This document shows, in pieces, positions 1 through 11,600 of a stretch of 64,000 nucleotides of DNA (position 1 is its first letter; each line of letters starts with the position of its first letter). A model generated the notes under the pieces. That model was not told the origin of the DNA, did no database searches, and saw only the letters and a program-made list of their open reading frames with translations. Both the position numbers and the translations under genes were made by a program. Source of the stretch: Amoebophrya sp. A120 (Eukaryota > Sar > Dinophyceae > Syndiniales > Amoebophryaceae); assembly GCA_905178155.1 (NCBI GenBank), contig CAJINV010000012.1, forward strand, positions 1,492,492 to 1,556,491, in the 5' to 3' direction.

Positions 1-658
1 TTTTTGGTGAAAAATACTTAAATTCGATCTAAACATTCATGGATAGCACCGACCTGGTGTAACTAATAATTTTGGCGACAACAAACAAGTAGGACGTGGT
101 GCAGATCAGCACTTGACGCAGGATTTGGATCTTTCAGGAAAGCGAAATATCATTGTCGTTGTTCAACTCTCTAACGCAAGGTGTACATTCACCCCTTGCT
201 CTGTCTTTCACCTCCTGCTTTGCGGTCACACAAGATCAGCAACCCTAAGAGAAGGACAGCGCTCCGTGCTGGTTTTTATCACCTTGAGGGTGGGACTGAA
301 AGGAGAGGTACAATATGGAGAGTGGCACATCTCCGTTTGCGTTGCACAGAGTTCTTCTTCTTTTCTCATTTCACGAGTGTTTTGATCGTGATTTTGGTTT
401 TCAAAAGACGTGAACAAAGCTATCTGTTTGCGAACAAGACTCGCCACCTCGTCTCTTCCTCGGAAGAAGACCCGGAGGTGGAGGTAGTACTTACTATGGA
501 AAACAAGATGTAGCGCTCCAGTTCCGAAGGTCAAAACCCGCCTGCGGAGCAGGGCAGCGCTGTTCCGGCCAGGGTACTACCGGAGCAGGGTCCGGTGGAT
601 TGCTTGTCTTTAATCCGCTGCCAGAACAAACGGCTAGTTCCAAAGCGCGAAGAACGCC

Positions 659-3098
659 ATGAGCGACTGGTACAAAAACAAGCGGCGGCGGGCGGCCTTT
701 CAGAGTCTCCAAAACTCCTGGGCGAGTGTAAGCGGATGAAATGGCGGGTGTTTCGAGACTTCGTGTTGCGGAATTTTGCATGAGGAGCACAGTAGACATA
801 GGAGGTCTACTACACTAGTACCCTTCGTTGGTGTAAGTCGGGTCTAGCACCATTCAATCCTTGAGGACAAATCAACTAAGATCAATGATAGCACGACAAA
901 AAAGATCACGCGTTTCTCCCCTCTCCATACGAGCTCTTCTCCGGACCGCCGCGAGGAGCGTTGGGTTCTGACGGTCAGGAGGACCAAGAGGAGGAAGAGG
1001 ACGCCGGACAGCAGCAGCAAAACCCAGAACCGAATTCATCCACCCTGCTAAAGGATGAAAGTAGAACCGCCACAACTTCGGGTGCCGGTGCCACCGATCC
1101 GACAAGTAGAAACGCAGCAACAACTTCTAGTGCTGACACAACAACTACGGGCAAAAATCCTTCCGCGCAGGACATCATCAAAAAATTCGCGGTTGACAAA
1201 ACCCAACTCGACGGGGAGGACTCCGACGACGGGCTGGAGATATGAATCGCAAATATGACTGGGTCTTCTGGAAGACTGTAAGTTTGTCATGCTTGTCTGG
1301 CATGACTCGCAAATCTGTGTTTCCTAGGCACGAAAAGGCCTTCTTACCTGTTATGCAAAAACGCAGTTTGCCATGCCATGCGGAATACGTAACACATGGC
1401 AGCCAAAAAATTTGTCATGCGTAGCTGCGTATTGCAGTACGTCTTTCATTCACTTTTAGCATTACAAGTTTCCAGATATTTGCATTTGATAGGAGAACCT
1501 CCGCGACAAAACGCGACTTCGACCGGCGCAAACGTTTCTCGGGCGGTACAGCATCACGCGAGGGGTTTTGGTGATTGGGTTCACGCACTTGTTTTTCTGT
1601 GTGTTTTTCCTGTGCTCCATCAACAGTACGCACGCACTGAACGTGTTCGGGGTTTCAATCAACGAGAGCACGCAAGTGTGGTTCGGCGCCTGGTTCCTCC
1701 TGGGCATTCCGATCGTGATTGGCGGCGGGATAGGCGTGGTGTACCGGGTGGAATTCCAGTTGCGGCGCTACTACTACTACCTCGTGTTTAACACGAGTTT
1801 CATCGGGTTACACGTCCTCGGGGTGGTGTTCAGCGGACAGCTCTGTAACGCGACGACGTCCCCGTATCTGCGGGAACTGGCGTCGACACTGGTGTGCGGG
1901 GTAAGGATTACTATATTTGTCATGCAAAATTCAGATGGACATGAGCTGCTTGTCATGCAGAATTCACATGACACTTCTGAAAAATCAAATTTACAGTCCA
2001 CCAACTTCCTCGCGCTGTTGTGGATCTTCATCGGAGCAGTGGTTTCGGCGTACTGTATATGCATTGCAAATATGTCTGGGTCTGGAAGAATTCGAATTTG
2101 TGATGCGGTGTCTACATCATGACAAAATCGGTCATGCATGGCTAGCAAAAGGCCCCAGTTCTTGTTTCCGAGAAAAGGGATTTGTCATGCGGATTAGGCA
2201 TTGGGATAGCAGCTCAATCTGTGACGCTAGAGCTTGCATGCCAGGCGATTCTGGAACAGGCAAAAAATGCATGACAGATCTCGCATGCTTCCAGACCCAG
2301 ACATATTTGCAGTTGATACTGTACCTGGATTGTGTGGTATGAGAATGGGCAAGGTCTTCGTCTAGACCAGAAGCAGCAGCGAAGTAGTAGAGTTTGCATT
2401 TGATAAAGCAGGATTTCATGCCAGTCTGCATGTGCATTTCGAGGTCACTACTGAAGCTGTCATGCATAAACAGCATCTGATGTTGTGTTGAGTTCAGCGT
2501 ACAGGCTTGTGCAGCATGACATCAAATCACAAGCACTGCTGCCTCTCGTGACTCTCATCCTACCCTCCATACCCCGTCTGCCGCGGAGGAGGTTCAAATG
2601 GCGTTTTTTCCGGAATTGGAGGCCCACCTGTTGAAACTAGAAGCGGAACGGAAGAAAGGGTACGACACTATGCCGAATCTTGGATCGGTTACGAAGATGA
2701 GGAAAATTTTGAGTCTACTGAGAGGACAATGTTGGCCTGATGGTGGAGGAATTGTTGTCATGCGTTTCGTCATCTCCTTTTATTCTGCAATGAGCACTAC
2801 GCTGCGCATGCAAATTTCCTTCCTCTGTTGCTTCGTGTTCGGATCCTGCTACACACCTAGTACACTCTGATCTTCGTCACAGACTCACAATTTTCCCTGC
2901 AGACCCCCCCTGACGTCGCAAGCAGCCGCGGAGAACTCTTTCCGGCGGAAGATGGAGAAACTGAACAAGATGCAAATTAAAAGCAGCAATTCGTCCGGGA
3001 ATGTGGACAGTGGGGAGTTGGTGGACCATGGGAAGGTTGCGGAGTTGATCGATGAAGAGTCGGAATTCGGAGAGTTTGCGGTGGTGCAGGAGGTGTGA
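659..3098 (+). CDS. Four-pass membrane protein of unknown function, interrupted by two introners
   Basis: Start ATG at 659 gives MSDWYKNKRRRAAFQSL and a donor GTAAGC at 728. The frame resumes after AG at 891 with an acidic Q/E/T/S-rich cytosolic stretch. Introner 1241-1491 and a GT-AG intron 1901-1996 follow, then introner 2058-2318. Four hydrophobic segments are visible: near VLVIGFTHLFFCVFFLCSI, AWFLLGIPIVIGGGIGVV, LVFNTSFIGLHVLGVVFSG and FLALLWIFIGAVVSAYC. They are followed by WIVWYENGQG. Later exons near 2585-2735 (MAFFPELEAHLLKLEAERKK, helical and charged) and 2903-3098 (ends ...EFAVVQEV, TGA 3096-3098) look like a charged cytosolic tail. The splice sites between 2360 and 2903 are not resolved. 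Four TM helices with soluble ends recall tetraspan-like proteins, but I recognise no signature motif. Function unknown. Confidence 0.6.
1241..1491 (+). mobile_element. Introner, family A
   Basis: TIRs are TATGAATCGCAAATATG...and...ATATTTGCATTTGATA. The 5-bp TSD is GGAGA (1236-1240 and 1492-1496). Removing the element plus one TSD joins DDGLE to NLRDKT in frame in the four-pass membrane protein gene. The 3' TIR has lost one CCAGAC unit. Confidence 0.9.
2058..2318 (+). mobile_element. Introner, family A
   Basis: TIRs are TATGCATTGCAAATATGTCT and its near-complement ending in GTTGATA. TSD CTGTA lies at 2053-2057 and 2319-2323. Excision joins SAYC to TWIVWYENG in frame. Confidence 0.9.
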
Positions 3099-3616
3099 TG
3101 GGGGTGGGGTTATTCTTTCACCGTTTCAGTGTGGGCACTCGCAGGCGCCGTCTTTCTTGACATTTATTTCTAAGTGCTTGTCTAGCGTTTCTTCGCAAGT
3201 AGAAGTATTGGCAAGGTTAGTTTTTTCTTTTCGTAGCATCTAGGAGAGCGGGAAGCTTCATTGACCGCCTTTTTTCCGGTACTTGGGTTTGTTGTACTGT
3301 TTCTAACTCAGACAGACTCTGTCGAGACCATCGACTGGCACCTTCAGACGGACAAGGTCCCGCAAGAAGAAACTTCATGTCAAATTTTTCCCCATTGACC
3401 TTAGCGCATACCATTTTGAGCGCAGTGTTTCCGAGGCAACACATGCTCACCTTGCTCTTCTTTGAATGTCATACAGAGAAGGAGCCTCGAGAGACGATAA
3501 TTTTTTTGTCGAACTGGAGCAGCGGAATCACCACTCCTAGTTTGATGAGCAAGGCTCCTGTTTGTGTGTGAAAATCGGAGCGAAAACAAGCTGAATGAAA
3601 GTCAAATCTTGAAAAT

Positions 3617-3635
3617 TCTTTTCTGCAACTGCAAT
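3617..3635 (+). repeat. 19-bp target-site duplication, left copy, of the first retrotransposon
   Basis: TCTTTTCTGCAACTGCAAT here is repeated exactly at 8369-8387, flanking the reverse-transcriptase element. A second direct repeat, AATGAAAGTCAAATCTTGA, occurs at 3594-3612 and 3633-3651. It straddles the left junction and may record a template jump at the 5' end. Confidence 0.85.
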
Positions 3636-6600
3636 GAAAGTCAAATCTTGAGCATCCGGAACATCTTCAAGCAGGTCGGAAAAAGAACGCTGAAATTCAA
3701 ACACGAGAGGAAAACGAAGAAGAAGAAGAAACCCAACAACGAACAGACGATGGACAAGAAAGAAGTAGACGAAAAGAACCACGCAGAGGAGAAGGCCGCC
3801 CAAGGCGGAACGAACGACGACGAGCAGGGGGAGTTGAACTCTTCCCCGCCCGACATAGACTGGGAAGGAATAATAAAGAGGAAGGGAAAAAGTAAATGGA
3901 GCACCGGCTTCCCCAAGATGATGGCGAAGAGCGACGCCGCCACACGGATCAAGTGCCTGAAGCGGGCGACAGGAATCGAGGCCAAAGACCTCGACGAAGC
4001 AAGCAAGGAGCTGAAGGCGCGAAAGGTCAACATGCCGCCGCTGGAAGACGAATGCACGCGCGCGCCGGCGGAAATTTGTAGGATAATAAAAAACTTTTTC
4101 AGGGAGAAGCCTTTCAAAGTCTATGAAGAGTTTGCAACAGGACCCAGCTCCAAGGACGAAGTCGCGCAGGCATGGGAGAAGGCGGAGGCGGACTACCGAT
4201 CAGCACAAGCGGAAGCACCGGAAGAAGGCGGGGCAACGTGGCCGCTTTCGTATCAAGAAGTAGAGGCGGCAATAAGAAAGCTAGAGCCGGGCCGTACGCC
4301 AGGTTTTTGCATGACAACGCACGAAATGACTAGGCATGCAGGGCCCAAGATGAGATGGGCGATTTTTCAATGCATGGCAGCGTACGTGAAAGAAGGCACA
4401 TATCCGAAGATGGGGCGACTCATCTCGATGGCAGCAGTGCCAAAAGTATCCGGAGGTTGTTATGTGGAGTCTTTGATGCGGCCGGTGAGCCTATGTTCGG
4501 TTTTCAGTAAACTCCTTGACAACGTGCTCGACAGGCGTCAGTCCCTCTTCCTCGACGGCTGGAAATGGGAAGGGGCGACCCTACTAGGAAGAAGCAAAAC
4601 AATCCAGCCCGAGTTTTCCAACGCGTACAGACAGTCACATGGAAAGGAGTTTTCGACGGTAGTTATCGTAGACGGAATTTACCGACAAGCACGCTGCTCA
4701 GTGATTTTGAATGATTGCTGCTCAGGATTCGATATCGTCTGTCATGTCGAAGCGCTCGGACAGCTAGAGTTCAAGTTATGCCCACCGCAGCAGAGAGCAT
4801 CAGTAGCCGGCTTTTTAAAAATGAGGAAGATAAAACTACCGGGCGGAAGAGAGTACAGCCTGTGGGTCGGAAAACCACAGGGGTCGCCGCTGAGCGGATC
4901 GGTTTGGAACGGATACACAATAGCACTAATAATAGATCTGGTGGCGCTGGACGTAGTGAAGGCGTTGAGCGCGTACTCAGATGACATTACAGTAGTAGTA
5001 GTGGAGAACGAGGAGTCCGAGAACATCCCGGAGAAAATGAAAAGCATGGGACTGAAAAGAAAAATCTTCTTCGACGCAAACAAGCACAAGCGAATTACCT
5101 TCAACGCGAAGCGGCCCCGAACAAAATCAAGTACGGGGGTTGGGAAGAGTCTCGGAGTAACGTACGACGGGACGTACTCTTTCAACTCCCAGGCAGAGCA
5201 GGTTTTGAAAAAAGTCGGAAAGGAGTTTGCATTTTTACAAACCGAAAAAGGTTGGAGCAAGAAACAAAACAAGATGCTCATCGAATCTTTTGCATACCCA
5301 GCAGTGACATCGGTTTCCGTAGTGACATTTCCGTATTTCACACAGACAGCAAAGAAGGAAATCGCGAAAGAGTTTGCAACAAAAATAAAACAGAAGCTAG
5401 GCATTCCAAAGCACTGCAGCAATTCGGTCATGTACAATGCCACAGGGCTGCCGCACCCGGTGGACAGTCTGCTAGTAGAGGCATTAATGACTTTCTACAA
5501 GGGGGCCGCGCTCGGAATCTGGCCCTTCCACCAGGAGGAGGAAGAGGTGCCCGATTTCAGGCCAAGCAAAGAAGTAGAGAGTGCAGCAGGCACTCAGCCC
5601 CGCCCCCCTTCACAGGTACAGGCCCCGCCGGTAGCTGCCTCGCAGTCGTCCGGTGCGGCTTCGCAGAACGCAGCAGGAGATGGCGACGACTTCCCCCCCG
5701 ACGACATCCCGAGCGCAGAGCGAATCTCCTCGCTCCGCGACCCCGTAGCAGCAACAGTACTAAAAGACAATCCGCTATGGGCGCATTGCGACGAAGCATG
5801 GACGAATCGAATGAACAGAATAGCACTAAATCAAGAATTTCAACCAATAGCGGCAAGCGCGGCTAGCCTGCAGGTAGGCAGGCAGTTCTGGAAGGGGGTG
5901 AACAAGATCCACGTCTTCCCAATGAGTAAAATAGCAAGTAGATTCCGTCTTCGTGACCCTGCCGAAATCAAGAAGCACAAACTGAAAAACAACACGCGGC
6001 GAATGATCTCGCGTTTGATAGAGAAGGAAGCCCGGCGACACCTGACTAGAGCCGACACGATGGCCACCTTCACCGACGGAGGGGCGAAAGGCGACAGAGG
6101 AAGCGGTGGAGGAGCAACCTGGCACAAGGTTCTCCCGACGGCGCCACGGCCCGCGCCAGTAGTGGCCAGCTTCTGCGGAGTGGAGTCGAAGATCCACTTC
6201 GAACTAGAGATAAACCCGGATTCTTTCGACGGCGAGTGCTTCGGTTTGATGCATCAGATCAACGAAATACTAGAAAAAATACCAGCAGCAATACTAAAAT
6301 CAATAAGAAGACACGTCTTCTACATCGATTCCAACGGACTGGTGATGGCGATAGAAGCACTGCGCGACAAATCCAACGCCATGGTGATTGACATCGTGAA
6401 GGCCCTGGAACGTCTTGAACAAGCATCGGCTCCGGGGGTTGAGATCGTCTTCAACTGGTGCCCGTCGCACTTAGGGTGCTATTTTAACGACTTTGCAGAC
6501 GCAACGGCAACAAGAGGCCTGAAGCACGTAGGAGACTCGTCACAGGGACGTAAAACCTTTGAAAAAGTCATCACCGAAAAGCTTCTGCGGAAGATAGTCA

Positions 6601-8368
6601 GTCAGATAGTGTACAGCTGCCCAAGGGGGTACAGCAGCACCCACCCCGCCTTACTACGCAGGTCCGAAGAGCTAGGGCAGTACCAAAGTCACGAAAAACG
6701 CCCTCGCTTCATAGATAGCGTAATGTTTCTAGTATGGTTAGGGGTGGGAAACCAGGGGCAGCTTGGCATGGGAAAGACTGTACACGACGCCAGGAACCCT
6801 TCAAGCAGTTACATGAGTTGTCCGATCTGCGCGAAAAAAGTGACCCCAAGCACTGACCACGTTTTGTATGAGTGCGAAGATGTGCATTTAGTGCAATTGC
6901 GAAAAGAACATCTAGGCTGGCCACGACAAAAGTCGTGCGAATCTCGCATAAGTTATTTAAAAGAGCCGAAAAACGTGAAGAACGTTCTCAACTACTACGA
7001 AGCCGCCTCGAGACAGTACGCGGGAATTCTTCCCACGGGGCTAGCGAACGCGATACGGGCGGGGCAGGAGAAGTTCAACGCGGCGGAGTTCCAGGAGGTC
7101 TTGGAGTGGCAACCCGAAAAAGCACAGACGAAAGTGCACGAGCGAGACCTAGAAAAAATTGCGAAGTGGATCGGCGATCTGTAGCTCGACAGCGACAGCA
7201 GCATGAGAAACAGCAGAAAAAGCGGCACCGTGCAGCTTCTTCCCTTCTGTTGATTGGCGCGGCGCCAAACACCAGACGAAAAAACCACAGCCCCGACCAC
7301 CCCCAGAGCCTGTCTTCACAAGCGCAATTTTGCCACCGAGCCAAACCGCAGGGCAGCACCACGAGGCGCTGCAGAAATCCCCACCCTCCCCCCCACAGTC
7401 TGGCCATGGTGGCAAGAGATACCTCAGGCGGCAGGGCAAGTGTGGGGCGTTAGTGCGGGAGGAGCGGAACCACACACAGTGCGTCCCCTGGGCTCTCCGG
7501 AGCCGGAAGTCGGGCACCGTGGGTGCGCCAAGTGGGAGGTGGGGATAAAGGAGCAGCACCAGGAAGATCGGGGGAAAAGTGAGAAGATGTCGAGGCGTGT
7601 GTTGAGGCTGAAATTTAGCTACAGGCACCGAGCTGCAGTGCATAGTTAAGAAGGACGAAGAACGCGAAGACTGTCCCTACTGAGCTCGATCGCGAGCGCA
7701 AAGCGCGGAGGGCATCAGAGGAGAACAGTATACATAAAACGCAGCTGTCGCTCACCCGCTAAGCCCTTCCTAGAGCAACGAGCTTAGATAGAAGTACTTA
7801 GATAAAAGTGCCACGAAAGTATACAAAAAGCTCAAGACGTCTAAGCCCATAAGGCTTACGCGCTAAAATAGCCGCGTCGAGCCGTCGCAGGGGATCCGCT
7901 CGGCTTACGATGGCTAGTCTGAGGAGGGGTCTTCCTTAGTTCGGTTCGCCAGCAGGTAGCGTGGAAGAGCACCTGCGGGGACCTGTCGCCTTTTGTTCAG
8001 CTTTTCAGGTTCATTCAAACAATAGCCCGCTTTAAGCCTAAGTCTTGATTTTTACGTGCGCGCCAAGAACGGCACGCTCAAGACAGCAGCGGTGCTACAA
8101 GGCCACAGGTAAACCATCCCTACGCCTTCCGGTTTGACCTTGACGAACTGACTACCAAAACTGTCCCGGATTCACCCACGAAAGCCTTCGACGAGGGTAA
8201 CGCCACCGCATAGTCCGCGGGTAGATCAGACGGACCACAGAAAGGCGCTGCGAGGTGGAAACGACATCACGATAGCGGGAGAGCGGATACAAGGCCTTCG
8301 TTCTACTGTGTGGTGTGCGTTGTTTACTAGTCCTGTCTAGCTTGCTATATAGGTTATCTCTCTCTCTC
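3636..8368 (+). mobile_element. Non-LTR (LINE-type) retrotransposon, full-looking copy
   Basis: A 4.73-kb element bounded by a perfect 19-bp TSD (3617-3635, 8369-8387). It contains one long RT/RNase H ORF and a 1.18-kb 3' UTR (7185-8368) ending in a (TC)n run. A simple-repeat 3' tail and a long TSD of this size are hallmarks of target-primed reverse transcription. It lies between the four-pass membrane protein gene and the next membrane protein gene, in no recognisable intron. The 3' UTR has no further ORF that I can support. Confidence 0.88.
3750..7184 (+). CDS. Reverse transcriptase / RNase H polyprotein of the non-LTR element
   Basis: The first in-frame ATG inside the element is at 3750, giving 1144 aa. 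The frame stays open upstream to 3564, but that part lies in flanking DNA and the TSD. The N-terminal ~170 residues are highly charged and show no endonuclease signature. The RT domain has FSTVVIVDGIYRQA, then PQGSPLSGSVWNG, then the catalytic box YSDD (about residues 409-412; the family usually has YADD). An RNase H domain follows: FTDGGAKGD (first Asp), FDGECFGL (Glu), FYIDSNGLVMA (Asp), NWCPSHLGCYFNDFADA (His and last Asp), so all four acidic residues appear present. A C-terminal CPICAKK...HVLYEC motif looks like a zinc knuckle. With no stop and an intact TSD, the copy may be recent. Confidence 0.9.
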   Translation: MDKKEVDEKNHAEEKAAQGGTNDDEQGELNSSPPDIDWEGIIKRKGKSKWSTGFPKMMAKSDAATRIKCLKRATGIEAKDLDEASKELKARKVNMPPLEDECTRAPAEICRIIKNFFREKPFKVYEEFATGPSSKDEVAQAWEKAEADYRSAQAEAPEEGGATWPLSYQEVEAAIRKLEPGRTPGFCMTTHEMTRHAGPKMRWAIFQCMAAYVKEGTYPKMGRLISMAAVPKVSGGCYVESLMRPVSLCSVFSKLLDNVLDRRQSLFLDGWKWEGATLLGRSKTIQPEFSNAYRQSHGKEFSTVVIVDGIYRQARCSVILNDCCSGFDIVCHVEALGQLEFKLCPPQQRASVAGFLKMRKIKLPGGREYSLWVGKPQGSPLSGSVWNGYTIALIIDLVALDVVKALSAYSDDITVVVVENEESENIPEKMKSMGLKRKIFFDANKHKRITFNAKRPRTKSSTGVGKSLGVTYDGTYSFNSQAEQVLKKVGKEFAFLQTEKGWSKKQNKMLIESFAYPAVTSVSVVTFPYFTQTAKKEIAKEFATKIKQKLGIPKHCSNSVMYNATGLPHPVDSLLVEALMTFYKGAALGIWPFHQEEEEVPDFRPSKEVESAAGTQPRPPSQVQAPPVAASQSSGAASQNAAGDGDDFPPDDIPSAERISSLRDPVAATVLKDNPLWAHCDEAWTNRMNRIALNQEFQPIAASAASLQVGRQFWKGVNKIHVFPMSKIASRFRLRDPAEIKKHKLKNNTRRMISRLIEKEARRHLTRADTMATFTDGGAKGDRGSGGGATWHKVLPTAPRPAPVVASFCGVESKIHFELEINPDSFDGECFGLMHQINEILEKIPAAILKSIRRHVFYIDSNGLVMAIEALRDKSNAMVIDIVKALERLEQASAPGVEIVFNWCPSHLGCYFNDFADATATRGLKHVGDSSQGRKTFEKVITEKLLRKIVSQIVYSCPRGYSSTHPALLRRSEELGQYQSHEKRPRFIDSVMFLVWLGVGNQGQLGMGKTVHDARNPSSSYMSCPICAKKVTPSTDHVLYECEDVHLVQLRKEHLGWPRQKSCESRISYLKEPKNVKNVLNYYEAASRQYAGILPTGLANAIRAGQEKFNAAEFQEVLEWQPEKAQTKVHERDLEKIAKWIGDL

Positions 8369-8387
8369 TCTTTTCTGCAACTGCAAT
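8369..8387 (+). repeat. 19-bp target-site duplication, right copy
   Basis: Exact repeat of 3617-3635, directly after the (TC)n tail of the retrotransposon. Confidence 0.85.
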
Positions 8388-8673
8388 AAGAGGGGGTTGC
8401 AGTCTGTTCTGTGCCGATATCACTTTTACTGTTACTCTATTCATTGCGGCGCTGTTCATTGTTTGTATGATACTCAGTGACAAACAAGATCGCATCTCCA
8501 TTGTGAAAAATTTAAGTAGATAAATGAAGATGGAACGACCACCACCACGGCGACCGGAGGTGCGATGTCTTTTCTTAGGCAATCGAGGGACAATGTTCTT
8601 CGTGGTGAAGATAGAAGATGCCCGCAATTTTTCTCGCGGGACCTAAGGCGCAAGCGTCTGAAGTTCGCGGAGA

Positions 8674-11600
8674 ATGGGTTGCTTTTCTCGGTGGTGGCGC
8701 TGCATCGCCGTAGTCTCTCTGAGGCTAGTGCGGGTTCTTGCTGTAGAAGAAAAGCTGCAGAAGGAAAGCGGGGGTCCAAGTTCATCTCCAGAGGACGGAG
8801 GCGGGGTGCATCTTACTAAAGAGGAGGAGGAGTTGATGAAAATTGAAAGCCACTTCTGGTTGTTTTCCTTCGTCGATAAACATGGCAGAGAGCCGCATGA
8901 AGGACTAGCTGTTCATGCCTTCACAGCGGAAGCGAAGCTCGTGGATCCACAGGACGATGGGGGGCGTATTTTGGCGTTGATTGAGCAGCAGGAGAGAGAC
9001 CACAACATTCCAAAACCTGCACAGGACGAAGGTGGGCACAACTTTTCTCTCGGGCGTGTTCTAGTCGCTGCCATCGACGCGTACGAAAAATCCTTTCACC
9101 GGAAAGAAGGAGAAGCTGCGCCCGACGGTAGGTTGAAACAGGCTTACGACATGATCGTGGAAACAAGCGGGAGTGCCGGGAGCAAGTCCGTCAAATTCGC
9201 AGTACAAAAGCCGGACGTAAGCCGGATCATCCCCCTCAAGATAAGATCACCCCCCTCAAGTTTCCAAGATCACCCCCCTCAAGGGCGTCGGGTTTAGGTT
9301 TTAGGGCTTAGGGCTTAGGGTTTCGGCGGTGTCGTCTGGGCCAGCCGTCGCGACGGCGCCGTCGCGACGGCTGGCCCAGACGATTCCCTTTTGCCCCTTC
9401 CTGTTGCGGGTCGGAGGCACGCGCCGCCTCGTCGCCCTCGCCCCCCGCCCTGTGTTTCCCTCCCCGTTCCCCCCTTCGTTGGTTTGCCGTGCTCCCGCTC
9501 GGGGGGGCGCGCTCTTTGTGCCGCCTTTGCTGCCTCGGCGGGCGAGGCGCTAGGCGCTTCCGGGCCTCCTCGGGTGGCTGCCCGCCTGTCGCACATCTTG
9601 AGCCAGGAATCCTCTTGGAAGGCCTTCCAGCATGCAGATACCAACGCCGCCCCGCCCTGCCCCCGGTCTGCCTGCCGCCGGCCCGCCTGCCCTTGTCCCC
9701 CCCCCCGTAGCCTGGCTGCCTGCCCCCGGCCTCGCTCGTTGCCCCCTTGCTTCCTGCCCCCGGTCCACCCCCTGGCCCCCCTCACCCCCCCCCTGCATCT
9801 TGAGGGGGGTGATCCTTGGGGGGATGATCCTGCCGATGTCCACAAAAGCCGGAAGGCAGCCCCGAAAGCGCAAAGGAAGGTGAATTTACAGTAACAACCC
9901 AGGTTTGGTCGTACTTCAAGGGACTCGGAGTAACGGTGACCGAGAATGCCGACGGTAATAGTTTTTTGATTCTCGACATGTTTCTGGCGGAGCCAGGGAG
10001 TGACCCAGGGAAATTGAAAGTGATGGACAAAGCTAACGATTCCGAAAGAACAGTGGAACGAAAACTTTTTGTCGGCTATCTGAATGACAGGCTCTCGAAA
10101 GCAATGGTGAGAAAAGTGCACGGCGGATGGGATAGGTACAAGCACGAGGGTGAAGCAGTCACGATGGAATTTCAACGTCGCGCGATGGTCTCTCTATTAC
10201 GAGGCGAAGATCAAGGGCACGGACACGGTAAGGAGAAGCCGGGGACCGGCGGAGCAGGAGCTGGGCCGGAAAATCTCGCTTTCGTCGAAGAGGCGGAGCT
10301 GAGTGAATACGGCGCTGTAAAAGGCGAGGCATTCGATATCAAACAGCACGACGGCGCGTCTCCTGCCTCTTCCCCCGCCTCGTCCGCGCTTGAAACAGCC
10401 AAAGCAGCTCCGATGCCCACCTCGCCGGGGGCGGAAGTAGAGCGCCCAGCGACAACATCAGCATCCGCTACGTCCGCGCCGTCCTCGACGCGCACAAACG
10501 AAGCTGCAGGTATCCACGCGGAACAAGAAACAGTCGGATACAATCCGACCATCCGCAGTTCTACTCCAAGTTCTGCGGAAATGAAATTGCAGTCACCATT
10601 GCCGAATTTGCAAGCGAAAACCAGCATTGCTTCTCCGTTTTCGGAAGTGCTGCAAAGCTTCGTCTCCGCCATCTTCCAGAACCGCGTGAACCACAGCGAG
10701 GTCGTCTTGTACGTTACGTTCCTGCTCATCGTGGCGTTCTTCGTGTTTCTGTTGCGGAAAAAAATTGCTGCGACGCTTTGCCCGAAAAACGCAGCGAAGA
10801 TGAGGATCAAGCGAAGAAGCATCGGTGACGAGGGCGAAGAAATTTCCGGGAGTCTGGAGTTGGAGGATTCGATTTTGCAGGAAGAGGGAAAAGAATCAAA
10901 CGATGCCGGTTTTGGTGGCGAGGATGGTCGTGTTCAAGAGGAGGATTTAGAAGGTTCCGCCGCAAGGAAGAAGATTTTGGAGACATCAAAAACTTCTACC
11001 TCAACTTCCTACGGCTCGGTGGAAAGCACGGCTCGGAAATCTGTCGGGAGTGTGTTGTCTGCGAAATCGCGCGTCGGGAAGGAATGTGAGGGAGGCGGGG
11101 GAAACGCGTATAAATTTTCTATGAAGCGATTGATTTGCATCTGCTGTGCATGAACTTCGTGCTGATGGTCGGTGGAACGCATGTCGTAGACGCAGCTTCG
11201 TATGGGTTCAAGACATCAGAGACAATCACAATTGAATCCGAAAAATCAGTGTGAAAGAAATGGTGCCCGAACATGGCGACTTCGGCGCGGGATTTTCCAC
11301 CGACAACAAGACAACCCCCAGCGGTCGAATTGTGGGGAAATGGATGAAATTCGGCCGAGGCGACGGCACGTCATCCACGGTCGCGGGGGACGAAACCATG
11401 AACAAAAGCCCGACGTTTGACGCGAAGGAACCGTTTTACGACGAGGAAAAGGCGGGGTCCTTACACGATTTTTCTACTTGTTCTTCCACTTCTGAGGAAA
11501 CAGAACCTGACGACCACAAGTCTTCATGCGTTCATATTGCCATATATGAGCATGTCAAAAATTGCTTCATCAAAAAAGGTTACCTTCCCCCGACCTGAGC

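Noticed and set aside
1-658. Short frames before the first gene
   Set aside because: No splice-consistent chain, domain or introner; codon makeup not convincing. I see nothing supportable here.
7185-8368. Possible rRNA or tRNA gene in the 3' part of the first retrotransposon
   Set aside because: No cloverleaf or conserved rRNA word recognised; position between the RT stop codon and the (TC)n tail fits a retrotransposon 3' UTR.
9293-9330. True chromosome end (telomere)
   Set aside because: The TTTAGGG-like tract is short, degenerate and internal, with coding sequence continuing on both sides.
9315-10175. Minus-strand frame of 286 codons across the GC-rich intron element
   Set aside because: It is a product of the C-rich tract and antisense to a well-supported coding exon; no recognisable domain.
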